Source of the DNA: Adineta vaga
Taxonomy: Eukaryota > Rotifera
Length of the DNA: 64,000 nucleotides
Assembly (NCBI GenBank): GCA_021613535.1
Contig: CP075494.1
Coordinates: 7,440,001-7,504,000 of the forward strand
Direction of reading: 5' to 3'
Shown: piece after piece, positions 62,201 to 64,000 of the stretch
Position numbering within the stretch: the first letter of the stretch is position 1
Layout of the letters: each line of letters opens with the position of its first letter
Translations under genes and position numbers: made by a program
The notes under the pieces: model-generated
What the model saw: only the letters and a program-made list of their open reading frames with translations
Told to the model about the DNA's origin: nothing
The model's database searches: none

Positions 62201-64000
62201 CCAACAAATCAAGTTGTCTTGCAAATCGATGAAATTCGACCAGAAGATGCAGGTCAATACACCGTTGTTGCTGCTAATCCTGTTGGTCAAGAAACAACAA
62301 CTGGATCAGTAACTGTTGTACCGGAAAGTGGCGCTGAAGACAATCAAGAACTGCGACAACCACTAGGTCAAACACCACGACCAGTAGAGATGGTACCCGG
62401 TGTTGATTTTCAACCAATGGATACATCATCTGCGACACCCGAGGAGAAACGTGCACCACATGTCATCGTTCCATTAAACGATAGTGACACGAAAGAAACA
62501 ATGCCAGCAATATTTTCGACCACAATTGACCTTGGCGTACCAATGTCCAAAGTAAGTAATCTCCTTCGTATTTTTTCTATTAAACACATTGTAGCAGTTC
62601 CCGTCTTATCACTCGAGGAGCAAATACTTTTATATTCTAGGGTCGTTTTTGAAAATGTATCCAATATACTTAGAAATGAGCTCGGCGTTAAGCCACTGTC
62701 GAGTTTCTGAATTTTTAGATAACTTCCATAACTAAATGACACAGATACACACTACATTTGATGTTAATCTGTCGTTGAGAGCATCGATAAAAAATCACTG
62801 CATAAATCATTATATATTTCTCTAGATTACTTGGTTCAAAAATGGACAACCACTCGTCGCTGGTGATCGTTTCATCACCAAATATGATGTCATACCAAAG
62901 ACACTCACCTTGGAAATTCTCAACGCTCAACCGGAAGATCAAGGTACTTACACTGTTCAAGCAATAAATCCAGTTGGTAAAGATGAAACTAGTGCTAAAC
63001 TCACTGTTCAACCATTGACAAACAATGATGCACAAGCATTTGCTCAACCAAAACCACTGCAAGTCACTGCACCACAACCAACTCAACAAGATATGCAACA
63101 ACCACAACCACCGAAAGTGATTGTACCATTGAAGAATATTGAAGCACCGAAAGGATCACCGGTACTTCTTCGAGCAACGATAACTGGCAAACCAACACCG
63201 ACAGTAAGATTTTGTATTAAATAATGATTTGTATTTATTGACGACACTCTCTCTCTCTCTCTGATTAGTTTACATGGTTCAAAGATGGTAAACCATTGAT
63301 TGCTTCTAATCGTCTTCGTACTCGATATGATGCTCCTACAAATCAAGTCGTGTTACAGATTGATGAAGTTCGACCTGAAGATGTAGGCCAATATAGTGTT
63401 GTTGCTGCAAATCCGTTTGGTCAAGAAACAACCGCTGGTTCTTTGAGTGTAGTACCCGAACGAACAGGAGAAGATAAGCGTGGATTAGGTCAACCACAAG
63501 GTAAAACACCTCGACCAGTGGAAATGACACCAGGTGTTGACTTTCAACCAACTGATGTGTCATCATCAGCACCAGAAGAAAATCGTGCACCACATGTTTT
63601 GGTACCACTACAGAATGGTGATACGAAAGAAACCATGCCAGTATTACTAACAACGACAATCGATGCTGGTTCACCGATGGCAACAGTAAGAGTTTTATCT
63701 TACAGCTATGCTTTTCTGCTCGATAGAATTTCGATGCTTGATACCTATTTCAATAATAATTTTGTTGTATTTGTAGTTCACTTGGTTCAAGAATGGACAA
63801 CCACTCGTCGCTGGTGATCGTTTCATCACCAAATATGATGTCATACCAAAGACACTTACCTTGGAAATTCTCAACGCTCAACCGGAAGATCAAGGTACCT
63901 ATACAGCTCAAGCAATAAATCCAGTTGGTAAAGATGAAACTAGTGCTAAACTCACTGTTCAACCATTGACAAACAATGATGTGCAAGCATTCGCTCAACC
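33660..64000 (+). CDS. giant titin/sallimus-like Ig-repeat muscle protein (partial, 3' end beyond window)
   Basis: One gene of more than 50 exons, running off the right edge. The protein is built from I-set Ig domains (about 41 counted, the last cut) plus long linkers. No fibronectin-III, kinase or PEVK segment is seen in the window. The N-terminus (MSLAYEPRFTEPLKASYIV, then KEAFPEDTGSYIVVIRN) resembles the Z-disc end of titin and sallimus, as does the presence of long disordered Ser/Thr repeats between early Ig domains. Exons: 33660-33839, 33897-34045, 34100-34223, 34285-34671, 34747-35019, 35077-35287, 36266-36355, 36810-38627, 38678-40300, 40368-40763, 40825-41025, 41097-41641, 41703-41976, 42091-42661, 42717-42856, 42920-43086, 43148-43276, 43336-43467, 43517-43795, 43848-44158, 44232-44638, 44698-45365, 45437-46083, 46151-46573, 46636-48087, 48152-48269, 48334-48704, 48755-48965, 49024-49283, 49341-49778, then the array below. 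Three exons carry frame breaks, listed separately. Obscurin- or twitchin-type giants are alternatives that the missing 3' end would settle. Confidence 0.85.
35288..36265 (+). other. long intron of the titin-like gene
   Basis: A 978-bp intron after Ig3, ending in a CTCCTGTAG acceptor. It carries a GAA triplet run at about 36149-36173 and several pyrimidine tracts. Open frames inside (35742-35936 plus strand, 35978-36292 minus strand) are low complexity. Confidence 0.6.
36266..36355 (+). other. small basic exon, possible cassette or alternative first exon
   Basis: This 90-nt exon (30 codons, phase 1 at both ends) encodes NMHRGSSSPVRTRIIKRRSA and onward. The upstream exon ends in phase 1 (TAC-G) and the next begins in phase 1 (GC-ACC), so it can be included or skipped without changing frame. 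Its own ATG at 36271 also makes an alternative start possible. The SSSPVRTR segment resembles the Ser-Pro phosphorylation repeats in vertebrate titin Z-disc linkers. Confidence 0.6.
36356..36809 (+). other. 454-bp intron with TA microsatellite
   Basis: It contains a TA dinucleotide run at about 36537-36557. No supported gene is inside it. Confidence 0.6.
36537..36557 (+). repeat. TA dinucleotide microsatellite
   Basis: About ten TA units within an intron of the titin-like gene. Confidence 0.8.
37550..38850 (+). repeat. seven tandem protein repeats, family A (GEHELRII / PKP / EHSST)
   Basis: Successive 56-65-residue units share the order: GEHELRII, a short PI/SG stretch, VE-L/I-x-x-PKP, EHSSTIV, then a basic segment. 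Unit heads lie near 37731 (GQHELRVIEQPI), 37926 (GEHELRIISEPI), 38111 (GEHELRLVDRPI), 38290 (NEHETKYF), 38459 (GEHDLRIIEESI) and 38678 (GEHVTKYYDQPV, next exon). A head-less unit with VEVLVPKPQ and GEHSSTV at about 37580-37655 comes first. I know of no named domain with this pattern. It is probably disordered or extended. Confidence 0.85.
39030..40215 (+). repeat. six to seven tandem protein repeats, family B (DSSTTLLAxIQP)
   Basis: Units of about 45-60 residues share a DSSTTLLA-x-I/V-x-P core followed by an EL-x-L/I-x-x-P segment. Cores: DSSTTLLAKIQP (near 39037), DSSTVLLANIQPEL (39220), SSTSTVLAHVSPAP (39405), RTTSTMIADVHG (39570), DSSTTLFANVKPTL (39742), ESTSVMSANVHPTF (39867) and a worn EGSTSTMSQQY (40195). 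The segment between cores (VELRLRQPTI, LELCLRKPYI) echoes the VE-x-x-x-PKP element of family A, so A and B probably share an ancestor. Confidence 0.75.
40690..42856 (+). other. Ig domains 4-6 and Gln/Pro-rich linker
   Basis: Ig4 (about 40700-41025): IIWDKDGQLIGDD and DQGLYTCTVTNSYG. Ig5 (41703-41970): IQWYHHAQPIVPDN and DTGQVWCVANTPAG. Ig6 (about 42480-42850): FECQFTGQPEKVQWFRND and DVGTYTVKL. Between Ig5 and Ig6, exon 42091-42661 encodes a Gln/His/Pro/Ser-rich spacer with Gln runs, probably disordered. Confidence 0.75.
42917..44050 (+). other. Ig domains 7-8 with retained cysteines
   Basis: Ig7 (about 43165-43570): QLTCQVQGFPKSELLWFKNN and DSGVYTVIAKNPQG. Ig8 (about 43700-44040): FTCQVEGNPKPKVAWLKD and DQGYYTCIVDN, with both canonical Cys present. 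The first copy of the ID-x-x-YV motif (GIDETSYVQPDAFKYLE) sits between them. Confidence 0.75.
44040..45250 (+). repeat. tandem ~30-residue repeats, family C (ID-x-SSYVNPQAFRYLE)
   Basis: At least twelve consecutive units of 25-33 residues, each with [IV]D-x-[ST]-x-[YFI]-V-x-x-x-[AV]-F-[RK]-[YW]-[LIV]-[ED], separated by short basic/Pro linkers. Examples: VDQRSYVETDAFKYL (44046), ESFVNPEAFRYLE (44235), IDDRPIVDLDAFRYVE (44311), IDDTPIIAPDAFRYLE (44407), IDETPQVNLEAFQYLE (44508), IDESSIVNPEAFKYL (44593), IDETPIVNPDAFRYLE (44740), IDTTPLVNPEVFKYLE (44827), IDTRPIVPKEAFRWLD (44914), VDESSYVNPQAFRYIE (45000), IDESSYVNPQAFKYLE (45088), IDTSNYVNTQLFAQFE (45175). Not a domain I can name. The array sits between Ig8 and Ig9. 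Confidence 0.85.
45275..49530 (+). other. Ig domains 9-16 joined by family-C motifs
   Basis: Eight Ig domains, each starting near an 'A/P-x-V-L-x-PL' strand and containing [FL]TW and an 'S/D-[TA]-G-x-Y-x-[VL]' F strand. The B- and F-strand Cys are replaced by Leu/Val/Thr throughout. Linkers of 35-90 residues each hold one to three copies of the family-C motif, e.g. VDDTSFVNPLLFQQFE, IDQSSFISMDVFNQLE, VDETSLVSMEKIRLLE and VDERPFIPTDKFRNLE. Exon 46636-48087 (1,452 nt) carries two complete Ig domains and parts of two more without introns. Exon 45437-46083 has a frame break (see separate entry). Confidence 0.8.
45437..46083 (+). pseudogene. exon with one-base deletion near 45,628
   Basis: The exon is 647 nt although its neighbours are phase 0 at both junctions, so 646+2 is expected (a multiple of three). 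After GTAGTACCAAG the frame shifts by one. The unshifted reading runs into TAG about 100 nt later, whereas the shifted reading restores IDNTAFVSAEAFERVE and the following Ig domain. Either a missing base in the assembly or a real break. Confidence 0.8.
49954..50780 (+). repeat. super-repeat unit 1 (a1 49954-50331, b1 50391-50780)
   Basis: a1 is intact. b1 is 390 nt, nine codons shorter in the linker (it lacks the PLKPEETRAP region), and carries two opposite one-base changes (see next entry). Confidence 0.85.
50391..50780 (+). pseudogene. exon b1 with a -1/+1 pair of indels
   Basis: Near 50,445 the copy reads CGCACTCTATATGTGCTCC where other units have one more base (CGAACTCGGTACGATGCTCC). Near 50,597 it has one extra base before the GGTCAACCACAAGG linker. 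The two cancel, but the frame between them meets TAA around 50,560. The exon as written therefore cannot be read through. Confidence 0.8.
51045..51900 (+). repeat. super-repeat unit 2 (a2 51045-51422, b2 51484-51900)
   Basis: Intact. The a2-b2 intron is almost the same as that of unit 5, except for a C6/C5 run and one substitution. Confidence 0.9.
51901..52233 (+). repeat. 333-bp intron copy 1 (nearly identical to 53087-53419)
   Basis: Same length as the next b-a intron and, by eye, different at only five positions. It begins GTACGAATAGCTCGCATCGG and ends CTCTTGTAG. Confidence 0.9.
52234..53086 (+). repeat. super-repeat unit 3 (a3 52234-52611, b3 52670-53086)
   Basis: Intact. b3 has the QPTDLAPLKPQE linker variant shared with b5 and b7. 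Confidence 0.9.
53087..53419 (+). repeat. 333-bp intron copy 2 (nearly identical to 51901-52233)
   Basis: About 98.5% identical by eye to the previous b-a intron. The adjoining exon starts (a3 against a4) differ at about 14 of the first 123 bases. Confidence 0.9.
53420..54272 (+). repeat. super-repeat unit 4 (a4 53420-53797, b4 53856-54272)
   Basis: Intact. a4 has variant residues (LIAGDRF, NVQQEDQGNY, GTPIPN) compared with a3. Confidence 0.9.
54581..54957 (+). pseudogene. exon a5 with one-base deletion near 54,643
   Basis: All other complete type-a exons of the tandem array are 378 nt; this one is 377. After AAGTATGATG the copy has CATCCCG where a4 has TGATCCCG. The frame then reaches TAG at the VDET codons. 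Skipping this phase 0/0 exon would keep the message in frame. Confidence 0.85.
54581..55434 (+). repeat. super-repeat unit 5 (a5 54581-54957, b5 55018-55434)
   Basis: a5 is 377 nt, one base short (next entry). b5 is intact. a5 and a6 share a DETKAILTVQ variant. Confidence 0.9.
55676..56528 (+). repeat. super-repeat unit 6 (a6 55676-56053, b6 56112-56528)
   Basis: Intact. Its a-b intron is most like that of unit 4. Confidence 0.9.
56915..57755 (+). repeat. super-repeat unit 7 (a7 56915-57292, b7 57351-57755)
   Basis: a7 is intact and its a-b intron is most like that of unit 3. b7 is 405 nt: the last 24 nt of coding sequence (DAGSPMSK) are replaced by 12 nt encoding IVSY, with a GTATTGAT donor retained in the position seen in b5. 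The frame is kept. Confidence 0.8.
58055..58904 (+). repeat. super-repeat unit 8 (a8 58055-58432, b8 58488-58904)
   Basis: First unit of the second subfamily (IYTVKATNPVGKDETSAK). Intact. Its a-b intron differs from that of unit 10 at only two positions by eye. Confidence 0.9.
59285..60113 (+). repeat. super-repeat unit 9 (a9 59285-59662, b9 59721-60113)
   Basis: a9 is intact. b9 is 393 nt, eight codons shorter in the PTDLAPLKPEE part of the linker, and in frame. Confidence 0.9.
60439..61288 (+). repeat. super-repeat unit 10 (a10 60439-60816, b10 60872-61288)
   Basis: Intact. b10 ends SPMST instead of SPMSK, which is shared in form with b12 (SPMAT). Confidence 0.9.
61702..62551 (+). repeat. 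super-repeat unit 11 (a11 61702-62079, b11 62135-62551)
   Basis: Intact. The linker after the second Ig changes to TNNDVQAFAQPKPLQVTAPQ, which continues in units 12 and 13. The intron before it (61289-61701) is 413 bp, one of the two longest in the array. Confidence 0.9.
62826..63685 (+). repeat. super-repeat unit 12 (a12 62826-63203, b12 63269-63685)
   Basis: Intact. a12 starts ITWFK instead of FTWFK. The a-b intron contains a CT run (63247-63262). Spacing to unit 13 is the shortest in the array (951 bp). Confidence 0.9.
63777..64000 (+). repeat. super-repeat unit 13 (a13, cut by window edge)
   Basis: Begins FTWFKNGQPLVAGDRFITKY and runs to the last base in frame. The array therefore continues to the right. 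Confidence 0.9.

Larger units (their letters stand above)
49680..64000 (+). repeat. tandem two-Ig super-repeat array, at least 12.5 units
   Basis: Alternating exon types. Type a (378 nt) begins FTWFKDDKPLVAGDRF, ends the second Ig (DQGNYTVRATNPTG), gives a linker (KAEEQVLSQPKPLEVIAP) and starts the first Ig (SPVLLKATITGKPIPN). Type b (417 nt) begins FTWLKDDKPLIASKRLRTR, ends the first Ig (DAGQYSVVANNPVGQE), gives a linker (PRPVEMTPGVDFQP) and starts the next second-type Ig (DAGSPMSK). Every exon is phase 0/0. Introns a-b are ~55-61 bp; introns b-a are 91-414 bp. Units 1-7 and 8-13 form two subfamilies: NYTVRATNPTG against YTVKATNPVGKDE (or YTVQ). The F-strand and B-strand Cys are absent in all copies, as in many intracellular muscle Ig domains. 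Confidence 0.93.

Noticed and set aside
49499-63998. Many antisense open frames of 60-110 codons in the Ig array
   Set aside because: They recur at the same place in each unit, so they are mirror frames of the repeated exons and not separate genes.
49680-64000. CRISPR array or transposon-derived repeat
   Set aside because: Units are about 1 kb, protein coding with introns, and diverge as Ig domains do; no terminal repeats, integrase or spacer structure.

Overview
The window is gene-dense, AT-rich animal nuclear DNA. Most introns are 45-65 bp with GT-AG ends, and genes lie on both strands with short gaps. The recognisable products (ST7, UTP14, a phospholipase C-like PRIP protein, a DRAM-type membrane protein, a titin-like muscle protein) are metazoan. 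Compact introns, Gln/Thr-rich proteins and polypyrimidine-AG acceptors lying 0-40 nt upstream of several start codons fit a small invertebrate with spliced-leader trans-splicing. A rotifer, perhaps bdelloid, is my best guess; this is inference and not shown by the sequence.

Layout. On the minus strand: 38-942, a D-amino-acid/D-aspartate oxidase cut by the left edge; 1324-7598, a ~1,600-residue coiled-coil protein resembling CCDC180. A divergent spacer (7599-8073) separates these from plus-strand genes: 8074-9750, an unrecognised Gln/Thr/Ser-rich protein with sumoylation-like motifs; 10725-14123, ST7; 14414-16528, a cytochrome P450; 16985-19621, the ribosome-biogenesis factor UTP14; 21076-22377, an RGS7/RGS9-binding-protein-like, tail-anchored protein; 23357-25462, a DRAM/TMEM150-family six-helix membrane protein; 27527-32165, a catalytically dead phospholipase C-like protein (PLCL/PRIP).

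From 33660 to the right edge (30 kb) lies one giant titin/sallimus-like gene, still open at 64000. Its order is: three Ig domains; a long unstructured segment carrying two families of ~55-65-residue tandem repeats (37.5-38.85 kb and 39.0-40.2 kb); Ig domains and a Gln/Pro-rich linker; a tandem array of ~30-residue repeats of the form ID-x-SSYVNPQAFRYLE (43.6-45.25 kb); eight Ig domains joined by the same short motif; then an array of at least 12.5 two-Ig units of about 0.95-1.26 kb (49.95-64.0 kb). In the array two exon types alternate (about 378 and 417 nt). Both are phase 0/0 and both begin with the codons of the conserved Ig Trp (F/I-T-W).

The most interesting material is in this gene: three uncatalogued intragenic repeat families; an Ig super-repeat whose introns are in places more alike than the adjoining exons; and one-base frame breaks in three exons (near 45,628, 50,445/50,597 and 54,643), which are either assembly errors or real degenerate copies that could be removed by in-frame exon skipping. 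Exon models outside the array were joined by hand from splice consensus and reading-frame continuity. For ST7, P450, UTP14, RGS7BP-like, DRAM-like, PLCL and the 8074 gene the joined coding lengths are exact multiples of three.
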